From: Tenericutes bacterium HGW-Tenericutes-5
Lineage (GTDB): Bacteria > Bacillota_I > Bacilli_A > Izemoplasmatales > Hujiaoplasmataceae
Direction: 5' to 3'
DNA: 16,729 nt
Assembly (NCBI GenBank): GCA_002839125.1
Contig: PGXI01000016.1
Location: 1 to 16,729 of the forward strand
Below the pieces are notes generated by a model. The model was not told the origin of the DNA. It ran no database searches and saw only the letters and a program-made list of their open reading frames with translations. Positions 1-7,778 of the stretch are shown here, in pieces. The position numbers and the translations under genes are program-made. How positions within the stretch are numbered: the first letter of the stretch is position 1; each line of letters opens with the position of its first letter.

Positions 1-43
1 CATTTTTATTCGTTTATCATTTATTATTTTACCACAGATAATA

Positions 44-96
44 AAAAACACCTAATATTTTACAATCGTTTTTTTGATAAAATCTTAGGAGTTTTT
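44..96 (-). terminator. Likely intrinsic terminator after tig
   Basis: An inverted repeat has arms at 44-62 and 78-96, 19 positions with two mismatches, around a 15-nt loop. It begins 26 bases beyond the tig stop codon. On the minus strand the stem runs directly into six T residues (the complement of 43-48), as expected of a factor-independent terminator. The stem is AT-rich with a small G/C core (CCTAA/TTAGG), so efficiency may be modest. The plus strand also has a T-rich 3' side, so it could act in both directions. Bases 1-43 hold nothing I can assign. Confidence 0.55.
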
Positions 97-122
97 ATAA
101 TTTTTAAATGTTTTTTTTGTTT

Positions 123-1412
123 TTATTTATTTGCGCTTTCAACGATTAAGTCTAAAGCTTTTGCATAAGCGATTTCGGAAATGATAGCTGATTCAGGAAT
201 AGCTTGTTTAGCTTGTTCTAAAGAGACGTTTTGTGACTTGTATTGTTCAACGATTTCAGCGTATTTAGCTTCGATTTCTTCTTTTGAAGCTGATAAACCT
301 TCTGCTTTAGCAATTTCGTTGATAACGAATTGTTCAGATAAGGTTTTCTTCGCTTGTGTTTCTAATTCAGTCTTGTATTCTTCTTCAGTTTTTCCCATGT
401 ATTGAAGATACATTGAAAAATCTAAACCATATTGTTTGATTTGATTTTTAGTGCCTTCATCCATTCTTTGAACTTCATCTTTAATCATTTCTTCTGGTAA
501 TTCAAACTCAGCGTTTTCTGTTGCTTTTGTGACGACAGATTGACGTAGATAATCTTCGTTTTGTCTTTCCTTACCAGATTTAAGTTCGTTTTTGATATGG
601 TCTTTATAAGCGTCTACAGTTTCAACGCCTTCAATGTTTAACTCTTTAACGAATTCTTCATCTAATGTTGGAACTACTCGTTGTTTGATTTCATGAATTT
701 TTACCGCAAACACAGCTTCTTTACCAGCAAGAGTTTTTTCTTGGTAGTCTTCTGGGAAAGTAACAACTACGTCTTTTTCTTCTTCAGACTTCATGCCAAT
801 CATTTGATCTTCAAATCCAGGAATGAAACTACCAGAACCGATTACTAATTCATAGTTTTCAGCTGTTCCACCAGGGAATTTTTCACCATCAACGGAACCA
901 CTAAAATCAAACACAGCTGTATCACCTGATTCAATAACGCCTTCTTCTTTAATTACCATTTCTGCGTTTTGTTCAAGTTTTCTATTAATTTCACCTTCAA
1001 CTTCAGCGTCACTAACGTCTGTAGGTAAAAGTTCAACTTTTAAGTTTTTGTATTCTCCTAATTTTATTTCTGGTCTAACTGCTACAGTTACTTTATAAGA
1101 GAAGTCTTCACCTCTTTTAACGTTATTAATATCTAAATCGATATGTGGTTGAGCCACTACGTCGATGTTGTTATCCATAACTGCGTTGTAGTATGTTTCT
1201 TGTAATACATGTTGAATTGCTTCTTCATATAAAGATTCAACACCAAATTTTGATTCAAAAACATTTCTTGGTGCTTTGCCTTTTCTAAAGCCTTTAATCG
1301 TTACCTTTTCATTTTCAACAGCAAATGCATGATCTAAACCATGTTCAAATTGCTCCTTTGTTACTTGCACTTCAAAATGTACTCTTGAACCGCTTAATTT
1401 ATCAATTATCAT
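123..1412 (-). CDS. tig: Trigger factor (ribosome-associated chaperone / peptidyl-prolyl isomerase)
   Basis: This 429-residue protein has the usual trigger factor length and domain order. An N-terminal ribosome-binding domain carries the signature GFRKGKAP at residues 41-48, which in this family docks on ribosomal protein uL23. An FKBP-type prolyl isomerase domain follows at about residues 155-240, and then a helical C-terminal chaperone domain. It binds nascent chains at the exit tunnel in the cytoplasm. The ATG at 1412 is supported by a strong Shine-Dalgarno sequence (GGAGGAA, complement of 1418-1424). The gene has its own promoter (1444-1472) and a probable terminator (44-96), so it can be transcribed alone, although no terminator is visible after the upstream DUF697-like gene. 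Identification is secure. Confidence 0.97.
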   Translation of the reverse strand: MIIDKLSGSRVHFEVQVTKEQFEHGLDHAFAVENEKVTIKGFRKGKAPRNVFESKFGVESLYEEAIQHVLQETYYNAVMDNNIDVVAQPHIDLDINNVKRGEDFSYKVTVAVRPEIKLGEYKNLKVELLPTDVSDAEVEGEINRKLEQNAEMVIKEEGVIESGDTAVFDFSGSVDGEKFPGGTAENYELVIGSGSFIPGFEDQMIGMKSEEEKDVVVTFPEDYQEKTLAGKEAVFAVKIHEIKQRVVPTLDEEFVKELNIEGVETVDAYKDHIKNELKSGKERQNEDYLRQSVVTKATENAEFELPEEMIKDEVQRMDEGTKNQIKQYGLDFSMYLQYMGKTEEEYKTELETQAKKTLSEQFVINEIAKAEGLSASKEEIEAKYAEIVEQYKSQNVSLEQAKQAIPESAIISEIAYAKALDLIVESANK

Positions 1413-1443
1413 AATAATTCCTCCAAATCTTTTCGCTTTTACA

Positions 1444-1472
1444 ATTATAACAAATAGTTATTAATAAATCAA
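1444..1472 (-). promoter_or_regulatory. Sigma-A-type promoter for tig
   Basis: On the minus strand there is a -35 element TTGATT (1467-1472), a 17-base spacer and a perfect -10 TATAAT (1444-1449). The -10 is preceded by TG at the extended -10 position (TGTTATAAT). It sits about 30 bases upstream of the tig start codon and just after the stop codon of the preceding gene. Spacing and sequence fit a vegetative promoter. Confidence 0.8.
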
Positions 1473-1484
1473 TCTTTTTACCTA

Positions 1485-2399
1485 TTAAAAAATTTTGCCA
1501 AAAAGCCCTTTAAATCTGGATGGGATTTTCTTCATCGATTCAACTAAAACTCTTGGTAAAAGTACTACTGCTTCACCAAAAGCAAGTTTTCTGACTTCAT
1601 TCTTTTTCAAGCCTTTTATGTTCATAAATAAATAGTTTCTGGCAATAATACCAACCCTTAAACTTAGCAATGCATTTCCTACACCTTGGGCGAAGGATCC
1701 GGTAACGGTTTTTAGTAAAGGTATCTCGGCTAAAGCATTGATTCCAGTGGATGGAAAGAGTTCCGAAAAGTTCATATCTTCTAATGATTCAGCGATTATC
1801 GCAGTGGATAAAACATTAACCGAAAGTTTTCCTAGTGAGTAATAACTAGGTCTAAAACCACATTTTAGAACAAGATTTTTAATTAGTTTTAAATTTATAG
1901 TTATAACAGCGATAGCGTCAAGCTTACCGTTTTGAGAAATAGCAGTTGAGATGAATACAGTTTCAGCATGGGAAATAATCATTTTGTTCAATTCTTTTTT
2001 GATTGTTTCATCAAAAACGGTCGATAATGTTTTCTTCAGTTCTAAAACATCACCCATTGAGTCGTTTATTTTTTGTTTTTCTTCATCGGATAAAATATCT
2101 TCTTCCATTAGATTCTTAGCGACTTTTTTATACATTGAGTAATTTTTTTTAGCATTCTCTTCTTCAGAAAATAGTTCATCTAGTGAAAAACTAGGAGCGA
2201 AGATAATCATAAATAACGGTCTAATGAATAAAATTGCAAATAAAATCAGAGAAACACCATAGAAAGCATATTCCACATAAGGGTGAACTCCCCTTAATTT
2301 TTCTCCTAAATCTAAGACGCTTGAAACAATAATCATGATTATAAAAAAGATAGCAGCAATACCTAAAAATATCCAAAATTTCTTACTGATTTTTTTCAT
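1485..2399 (-). CDS. Membrane protein with DUF697 / YcjF-like domain
   Basis: This 304-residue protein has two N-terminal hydrophobic segments (about residues 8-29 and 41-66). A charged, probably helical stretch follows, and then a C-terminal domain of about residues 145-265 that resembles DUF697 (YcjF family). The resemblance is clearest at QGVGNALLSLRVGIIARNY, which parallels the conserved block QGIGAGLLTARLGIKA that I recall from YcjF. YcjF-type proteins are inner-membrane proteins of uncertain function, often next to or fused with a dynamin- or Era-like GTPase. No GTPase gene lies in this window. The ATG follows the ribF stop by two bases, so it is probably co-transcribed from the mutS2 operon. 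The family assignment comes from recalled motif similarity; the function is unknown. Confidence 0.75.
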   Translation of the reverse strand: MKKISKKFWIFLGIAAIFFIIMIIVSSVLDLGEKLRGVHPYVEYAFYGVSLILFAILFIRPLFMIIFAPSFSLDELFSEEENAKKNYSMYKKVAKNLMEEDILSDEEKQKINDSMGDVLELKKTLSTVFDETIKKELNKMIISHAETVFISTAISQNGKLDAIAVITINLKLIKNLVLKCGFRPSYYSLGKLSVNVLSTAIIAESLEDMNFSELFPSTGINALAEIPLLKTVTGSFAQGVGNALLSLRVGIIARNYLFMNIKGLKKNEVRKLAFGEAVVLLPRVLVESMKKIPSRFKGLFGKIF

Positions 2400-2401
2400 G
2401 G

Positions 2402-3319
2402 TTAATTGACCCTTTCTTTAATTAAGTCTAAGACTTGAATTCGGTCTTGTTCGATTTGTTTTATTAAATCTTCCTTATTTTTAAAGTATAACTCTTCACG
2501 CAAATATTTAAGGAATTTTATGCCGATAATTTTATCATATAAGTCATCATCAAAATCAAAAATATATGACTCTAATGTTATTCTGTTATCAGGAAAAGTA
2601 GGTTTTTTCCCGACATTGGTCATTCCGTAATACTCCAAATCATCAATTATTACTTTCGTAAAGTAAACACCTAATTTTGGCAATAGATAATTAGTGAAGT
2701 CGATATTGGCTGTTGGAAAACCTAAGAGTTTTCCGATTTTATTGCCATGAATGACTTTTCCGGTAATCGTATATTCTCTACCTAAAAGAAAGTTTGCTTC
2801 TGCTAAATCGCCACTGTCAAGATCTTCCCTAATTCTTGTGGAACCAACCTTAACGCCATGATAGGTGATTTCTTTGATGACGATTGTTTCAAAGTAAGGT
2901 GATTTTTGTAAAGTATCAACCTTACCCTTGCTTAAATATCCAAAAGTAAAGTCTTCACCAGCAATACATACTTTGACGTTTTTTAAGAATTGATCAATGA
3001 AACCTTCAGGAGTGTACTTGATTAAATCATAAGAAACTTTCATTACATAAAGAATATCAACATCTAAGCTTTTTAAGATTTCTGCTTTGTCATCAACAGA
3101 GGTTAAAAAGTAAAAAGGCTTTTTTTGCATAAAAAGCTTGATACTTTGGTCAAAGGTTAAAACTGCTAATTTATAATTTCTTTCTTTTTTTATAATTTGA
3201 CCTTTTTTAATTAATGCTTGATGGGCTTTGTGTAAACCATCAAAAAAACCTAAACAAAGGATTAAATTATCTTCTTCAATTGTGTCATTATAATCTAAAT
3301 ACTTAACTTTTAGCACCAT
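2402..3319 (-). CDS. ribF: Bifunctional riboflavin kinase / FAD synthetase
   Basis: RibF converts riboflavin to FMN and then to FAD using ATP in the cytoplasm. The 305-residue length is normal for the two-domain enzyme. The N-terminal adenylyltransferase domain shows the nucleotidyl-transferase motif GFFDGLHKAH at about residues 24-33 and the later STRIREDL block. The C-terminal riboflavin kinase domain begins around LLGREYTITGKV and has the FMN/ATP-binding signature GKLLGFPTANI. The ATG at 3319 overlaps the last ten bases of truB, so translational coupling is likely. A truB-ribF pair is a conserved arrangement in Firmicutes. I see no FMN riboswitch ahead of it, as expected for an internal operon gene. 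Confidence 0.96.
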   Translation of the reverse strand: MVLKVKYLDYNDTIEEDNLILCLGFFDGLHKAHQALIKKGQIIKKERNYKLAVLTFDQSIKLFMQKKPFYFLTSVDDKAEILKSLDVDILYVMKVSYDLIKYTPEGFIDQFLKNVKVCIAGEDFTFGYLSKGKVDTLQKSPYFETIVIKEITYHGVKVGSTRIREDLDSGDLAEANFLLGREYTITGKVIHGNKIGKLLGFPTANIDFTNYLLPKLGVYFTKVIIDDLEYYGMTNVGKKPTFPDNRITLESYIFDFDDDLYDKIIGIKFLKYLREELYFKNKEDLIKQIEQDRIQVLDLIKERVN

Positions 3320-4182
3320 TTCACCGACATTCTCATTTGCATTTTTTGTTCATCATAATAGTAAATTGCTAATGGCTCATCTATATCAGAAAAGATGATT
3401 GTATCAGTCTTTTCTTCAAAAAGATCCAGAGGCAAAAATCTTCCGTTATCGATATCTCTTTTGATTAATTCGCCCACTTTTATTCTTGGTAAATCTAAAT
3501 AATCAAATGGGTCTTTTAATTCAACATTTCCGGTTCTTAAGTCTTCTATTGAGTAACATTCTTCTAGTAAAACATTGTTAACTTTAGTTCTTTTTAACTC
3601 TTTTAAACTTCCAAAGTTATCCAATTTTTCGCCTAAATCTCTAGCGATTGAGCGAATGTATGTCCCTTTTGTAACTTCAATCTCAGCCGATACTTCAATT
3701 GCGTTATCAATGCGATTAATTTCAATATTATGAATGTTGAAGACTTCAACTTCTTTTGGATCGATATCGTAAATCTTAATGTCTCTTCTTGCGAGTTCAT
3801 AGAGTTTTTTTCCGTGATATTTAACCGCAGAAAAATCTGGTGGAATTTGCAAGCTTTTGCCGATGAAACTATTTATCGCTTCTAAAAGCATTTCATCCGT
3901 GATATAACTTGTGTCTTTTTCTCCAATTATCTTACCCGTTACGTCATCACTATCAAAAGCTTTACCAATTAAAAATTGACATTGATAGGTTTTATGATCA
4001 TTGGTAAAGTACTTTACAAGTTTAGTCGCTCTGCCAACCGCCAATACTAAAACACCGGTAGCGTTAGGATCCAATGTCCCTGTATGACCGATTCTTTTGG
4101 TTTTTAATGCTCCTCTAGCAATGTTTACAACATCATGAGAAGTCATATCTTTGTCTTTGTTTATAAAGAGGATACCGTCCAT
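3310..4182 (-). CDS. truB: tRNA pseudouridine(55) synthase
   Basis: TruB isomerises U55 in the T-loop of tRNAs and also acts as a tRNA-folding chaperone. The 290 residues start with MDGILFINKDKDMTSHDVV, typical of the family. The catalytic motif GHTGTLDPNATGVL contains the expected nucleophilic aspartate at residue 38. The motif KGTYIRSIARDLG, present in the second half, is also conserved in TruB. The C-terminal 60 residues resemble the small PUA-like tail but are divergent. The start codon overlaps the stop of the upstream thioredoxin-like gene by one base (TAATG), and the 3' end overlaps ribF by ten bases, so the three are translationally linked. Confidence 0.96.
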   Translation of the reverse strand: MDGILFINKDKDMTSHDVVNIARGALKTKRIGHTGTLDPNATGVLVLAVGRATKLVKYFTNDHKTYQCQFLIGKAFDSDDVTGKIIGEKDTSYITDEMLLEAINSFIGKSLQIPPDFSAVKYHGKKLYELARRDIKIYDIDPKEVEVFNIHNIEINRIDNAIEVSAEIEVTKGTYIRSIARDLGEKLDNFGSLKELKRTKVNNVLLEECYSIEDLRTGNVELKDPFDYLDLPRIKVGELIKRDIDNGRFLPLDLFEEKTDTIIFSDIDEPLAIYYYDEQKMQMRMSVKWC

Positions 4183-4442
4183 TAATTACTTCCTTCCAGG
4201 ATCTTCCTTATATCATCTTCAAGGATTGATCCTTCAGTCCTGGAGACTTCTTCTTCGTTTATGTAATATATTAGTGTTGGAACACCATTGATTTTTAAAT
4301 CTTTAGCTCTTGACCGTTCTATGTCAATATCTCTAAAGACGATATCAACTTCTATTAGTTCATCTTTGAGTTCAATTAACCGTCTTTTTAGAGCCCGACA
4401 TTTTCCGCAATAACGCGCTGTAAATATTTCAAATTTTTTCAT
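4182..4442 (-). CDS. Small thioredoxin-like protein with CGKC active site
   Basis: This 86-residue protein is shorter than classical thioredoxin (about 105 residues). It has a redox CxxC motif, CGKC, at residues 12-15 after a short first strand. A GVPTLIYY segment supplies the cis-proline (residue 55) diagnostic of the thioredoxin fold. The second residue of the dipeptide is Lys rather than the Pro of thioredoxin's CGPC, so its redox potential may differ. It has no signal peptide and should be cytoplasmic. A Shine-Dalgarno AGGAAA begins directly after the mutS2 TAG stop, eight bases before the ATG. It then joins truB through TAATG. The partner and substrate are unknown; a glutaredoxin-like role is equally possible. 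Confidence 0.85.
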   Translation of the reverse strand: MKKFEIFTARYCGKCRALKRRLIELKDELIEVDIVFRDIDIERSRAKDLKINGVPTLIYYINEEEVSRTEGSILEDDIRKILEGSN

Positions 4443-4450
4443 AATTTCCT

Positions 4451-6775
4451 CTACTTAAATTGAATTACTGTTACTCCTAGTCCACCTTCGCCTTCGTTTC
4501 CGCGGCGGTAACTTTTGATATGTGAATTTTCTTTAGCGTATTTTTCAACGCCTTTTTTTAAAGCACCGGTACCAATACCATGGACTATATAAGCAAATTC
4601 GAGATTGTTTAACAAACAATTATCAACAAATTTGTCTAATTCTTGCATCGCTTCTTCATAGCGTTTCCCATGTAAATCAAGTTCAACTTTAACTTCCTTA
4701 ACTAAAGTTGTGCTTGAGTTATTCTTTTGATTAAAGTCATCAATAGCTTCTCGGGAATAGAACTCTATTTCATCTTTTTTAACAGTTAATGTTAAAGCAC
4801 CCATAACTACTTCAAATTGGTGGTTCTTTAGTTCTTTATTAACGACTCCGTTTCTTTGGTAAGCTAGGACTTTAACTGTATCTCCCACTTGAATCTCTTT
4901 TTCGCTTTCTTTTTGAAATTTGCGTTTTTGGAAGAATGTATCTTTTACATCTTTTTTTAGCTTTGCTAGTTCGTGTTCTTTAAAAGATGCACTTTTCTTA
5001 AGTTCATCAAGTTCTTTAATTAATTGTTGAGCTTTTTCTAGATAAATTTGGTGCTGCTTTTTTTGGTCTTCTTCAAAATTGCGTAAAAGATTGTTTTGCT
5101 TGATTTTTTCTTCTTTTTGTAGAAGTTCATAATTTTTCTTTTCAATTTCAAGTTGAGTCTGTTTGTCCTTTATAGTAGTAAGTTCTTGATCTAGTTCAAG
5201 ACTCTGTTTTTCTAACTTTTGGATCAATTTGGCTGTGTCAGTATCAAAAGACAAGGAAACAGTTTCAGCGTGTTTGCAAATTTCTTCGTTAAGACCAAGT
5301 CTTCTTGCGATTTTAATTGCGTTTGAAGTTCCGGGAATACCTATTTTTAAACGATAGGTCGGTCTTAAAGTTTCAATATCGAATTCAACAGATGCATTAA
5401 CAGTGTTTTCAAGGTCGTATGCATAGGTTTTTAGTTCTGGATAATGAGTTGTAGTCATAGAATAAAGTTTCTTCTTGCGAAGAAAATCTATGATTGATAT
5501 TGCCAAAGAAGCACCTTCTTTAGGGTCAGTTCCTGAACCTATTTCATCTAACAAAACTAAAGAGTTATCTTCTGATTTATCAAGGATAAATTTAATATTT
5601 GAGATGTGTGATGAGAATGTTGATAAAGATTGTTCAATTGATTGTTCATCACCTATGTCAGCGAATATATTACTAAAACAGATTGTCTCGCTGTTTTCGT
5701 TTACTGGAATTAAAAGCCCAGCTTGAGCCATGACGCTTAAAAGTCCTAAGGTTTTTAAAGCAACCGTTTTACCACCGGTATTAGGACCGGTTATAATAAT
5801 GTGGTTAAATTTATGAAAATTAATCGTATTACCTACAACTACATCTCTTGGAATTAAAGGATGTTTAGCGTTGATTAAATTAATTGTGTTTTTTGTTATT
5901 TCAGGTCTTGTGAAATCGTTAGCTAAAGCATATTTGGCTTTCGCAAAAACTATATCAAGATATGTGAAAATCTCTAAATTAGAAGCTAGTTCATGTGCGT
6001 ATTCACCAACTTTATAGGTTAACATACGTAAAATGTTTTCAATTTCAGCTGTTTCTTCCAGGAAATATCTTGATAGATCATTATTCATATCAAAACAACT
6101 AATCGGTTCGATGAAGACAGTTTCTCCAGAAGCTGATTGATCATGGATAATTCCTTTAAATGAGTTCTTATATTCTAACTTAACGGGGAGAACTAGTCGA
6201 TTATTTCTGATTGTTATTAGAGAATCAGATAACTTATTTTGTTCACTCTTTAATAAAGACTGCATCTTTGTGTTGATACGATCTTCTGTTACTCTAATCT
6301 TTTTTCTGATGTCTTGAAGTTTAGAAGTTGCGTTATCGTAGACTTCACCCTTTTTATCAATACAACGATCGATTTCTTGCTTTAACGGGCCTACCGAAAC
6401 GATTCGTTCATAGTAACCCTTAAGGTATTCAAAATTTAGTCCTAAGGATATAACTTTTTTGACAAAATTAATTGTTCTTGAAATAGCTTCTTGGTGTGAA
6501 ACTACTCTAATCAGTTCGTCAATAGAAAGAACAGAACCAATTTCTGCTTTCCGAATTACTTCTGTTATATCTAACACACCAGTTAAAGGTGTTTCATCAT
6601 ATCTTTCGATAATTATTTTTGCTTCTTCAACTTCAAAAAGCAACCTTTTGACTTCTTCGACATTTGTAAGAGGAAATATCTCTAAAACTTGTCTTTTGCC
6701 AAGGTCGGTATGGGCATAATTTATAAGTATTTTTAAAATCTTGTCAAATTCTAACTTTTTAATCTCCGCGTACAT
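4451..6775 (-). CDS. mutS2: MutS2 family ATPase/endonuclease with Smr domain
   Basis: This 774-residue protein has the normal MutS2 architecture: an N-terminal core, then a clamp/lever region. The MutS-type ATPase follows, with Walker A GPNTGGKT at residues 330-337 and Walker B LVLLDEIGSGTDP (D410, E411). Then comes a long charged coiled coil at about 500-615 and a KOW-like segment near VGDTVKVL. A C-terminal Smr nuclease domain carries LDLHG at 699-703 and HGIGTG at 732-737. It lacks the mismatch-recognition domain of MutS1. In Firmicutes MutS2 acts on collided ribosomes and has been linked to limiting recombination. The ATG at 6775 gives the family-typical start (KKLEFDKIL). It is the first gene of the run mutS2, thioredoxin-like, truB, ribF, DUF697. 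Confidence 0.97.
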   Translation of the reverse strand: MYAEIKKLEFDKILKILINYAHTDLGKRQVLEIFPLTNVEEVKRLLFEVEEAKIIIERYDETPLTGVLDITEVIRKAEIGSVLSIDELIRVVSHQEAISRTINFVKKVISLGLNFEYLKGYYERIVSVGPLKQEIDRCIDKKGEVYDNATSKLQDIRKKIRVTEDRINTKMQSLLKSEQNKLSDSLITIRNNRLVLPVKLEYKNSFKGIIHDQSASGETVFIEPISCFDMNNDLSRYFLEETAEIENILRMLTYKVGEYAHELASNLEIFTYLDIVFAKAKYALANDFTRPEITKNTINLINAKHPLIPRDVVVGNTINFHKFNHIIITGPNTGGKTVALKTLGLLSVMAQAGLLIPVNENSETICFSNIFADIGDEQSIEQSLSTFSSHISNIKFILDKSEDNSLVLLDEIGSGTDPKEGASLAISIIDFLRKKKLYSMTTTHYPELKTYAYDLENTVNASVEFDIETLRPTYRLKIGIPGTSNAIKIARRLGLNEEICKHAETVSLSFDTDTAKLIQKLEKQSLELDQELTTIKDKQTQLEIEKKNYELLQKEEKIKQNNLLRNFEEDQKKQHQIYLEKAQQLIKELDELKKSASFKEHELAKLKKDVKDTFFQKRKFQKESEKEIQVGDTVKVLAYQRNGVVNKELKNHQFEVVMGALTLTVKKDEIEFYSREAIDDFNQKNNSSTTLVKEVKVELDLHGKRYEEAMQELDKFVDNCLLNNLEFAYIVHGIGTGALKKGVEKYAKENSHIKSYRRGNEGEGGLGVTVIQFK

Positions 6776-6798
6776 ATTCTTCTCTCTTTCGCACCTTC

Positions 6799-6825
6799 TA
6801 TTTTATCACATTTTATGATAAAATA
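6799..6825. promoter_or_regulatory. Perfect palindrome in the mutS2/rnhC divergent intergenic region
   Basis: Two perfect 10-base arms (6799-6808 and 6816-6825, TATTTTATCA and TGATAAAATA) flank a 7-base spacer in the 60-base gap between the divergent genes. Each arm contains a -10-like TAAAAT on the outward strand, but the matching -35 positions are weak on both sides. The repeat could therefore be two face-to-face promoters, an operator for a dimeric repressor, or both. No repressor gene is nearby. Location and symmetry are seen directly; function is inferred. Confidence 0.45.
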
Positions 6826-6841
6826 AAAAGAGGAGTTGATG

Positions 6842-7741
6842 ATGATGAACTATGTTTTTACGATAAATGATAAATATCTTCAAAAATTGGTTATTTACTA
6901 CAAGAAGATTGAATCTTTTACCGATAATCCTACCCATAAATATCTGTTTAAAACTGACAATTTAACGATTACTGTTTTTAAAACTATGAAAGTTATGTTT
7001 CAAGGTGATATGGCAAAAGATGAATATAACAAATGGGCTAAGGCTTTAGGCCTTGAATTAGATAATGAAGAGGCTTTACCCACTGATTATAACAACCAAT
7101 ATTTACCTCTTAAAGTTATCGGATCTGATGAAGTTGGAACCGGTGATTTTTTTGGCCCGATTGTTGTGTGTGCTGCTTATACCACCCCAAAAGATTATGC
7201 TTTTTTAGATGATTTAGATATTAAGGATTCAAAAAAGATTCCCGACAAACAAATTCTTGTTTTAGGTGAAAAATTAGTAAAATCAGTAAGTCATCAAGTC
7301 CTAATAACAAATAATCTCAAATATAACGAGTTGATTGAAAAAGGTTTTAACATGAACAAAATTAAAGCATATCTCCATAATCATGCGATTAAGAAGATGA
7401 TTTACAAACATCCTGATTATCAAAAGATTATTTTGGATCAATTTTGTTCTGAAGAAAACTATTTTAAATATTTAAGTTCTGAAGAAAGTGTCAAGGATAT
7501 CACCTTTTTAACCGGTGCAGAAAGTATTCATAAGGCTGTAGCGGTTGCGGCTATAATTGCCAGATATCATTTTCTATTAGAGTTTGATAAACTAAGTAAG
7601 GACATAGGCATTGAGTTACCTAAGGGTGCTGGCCCTGGAGTCGATGCAATCGCTAAAGTTATCAAATTAAAATATGGAGAAGAAATATTTAGAAAAATTG
7701 CTAAGTTAAACTTTAAAAATATGGAAAGAATCGATAATTAA
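6842..7741 (+). CDS. rnhC: Ribonuclease HIII
   Basis: RNase HIII cleaves the RNA strand of RNA/DNA hybrids in the cytoplasm. The protein is about 299 residues, normal for the family. An N-terminal TBP-like substrate-binding domain (about residues 1-75) precedes the catalytic domain. That domain opens with VIGSDEVGTGDFFGP, whose Asp-Glu pair (about residues 96-97) begins the metal-binding acidic set. Later acidic positions appear in IILDQF and GAESIHKA. It is the only plus-strand gene. The start is ambiguous: AGGAG (6831-6835) is followed by TTG and three in-frame ATGs at 6839, 6842 and 6845. The TTG abuts the Shine-Dalgarno sequence and is unlikely. 6842 (6-base gap) or 6845 (9-base gap) fits best; I chose 6842. 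Confidence 0.95.
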   Translation: MMNYVFTINDKYLQKLVIYYKKIESFTDNPTHKYLFKTDNLTITVFKTMKVMFQGDMAKDEYNKWAKALGLELDNEEALPTDYNNQYLPLKVIGSDEVGTGDFFGPIVVCAAYTTPKDYAFLDDLDIKDSKKIPDKQILVLGEKLVKSVSHQVLITNNLKYNELIEKGFNMNKIKAYLHNHAIKKMIYKHPDYQKIILDQFCSEENYFKYLSSEESVKDITFLTGAESIHKAVAVAAIIARYHFLLEFDKLSKDIGIELPKGAGPGVDAIAKVIKLKYGEEIFRKIAKLNFKNMERIDN

Positions 7742-7743
7742 AA

Positions 7744-7778
7744 AAAAGAATTAAAAGTTATTGGCTTTTAATTCTTTT
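7744..7778. terminator. Bidirectional terminator shared by rnhC and the RluD-type gene
   Basis: A perfect 14-bp inverted repeat (7744-7757 and 7765-7778) with a 7-base loop lies between the convergent genes. On the plus strand it starts three bases after the rnhC stop and leads into TTTTATTTT. On the minus strand it leads into a run of seven T (complement of 7741-7747). One arm lies inside the last codons of the RluD-type gene, and that gene's stop codon sits in the loop. The stem is AT-rich but long and flawless. Confidence 0.8.

Noticed and set aside
1..43. Start of another minus-strand gene at the window edge (ATG as complement of 1-3, with a TAAAAT-like -10 upstream)
   Set aside because: There is no Shine-Dalgarno sequence, the -35 is poor and no coding sequence remains in the window to support it.
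5475..5726. Plus-strand open frame inside mutS2 (83 codons)
   Set aside because: It lies antisense to the strongly conserved ATPase region, has no recognisable domain and has no convincing ribosome binding site. Similar frames antisense to tig, the DUF697-like gene, the RluD-type gene, tcdA and hisS were rejected on the same grounds.
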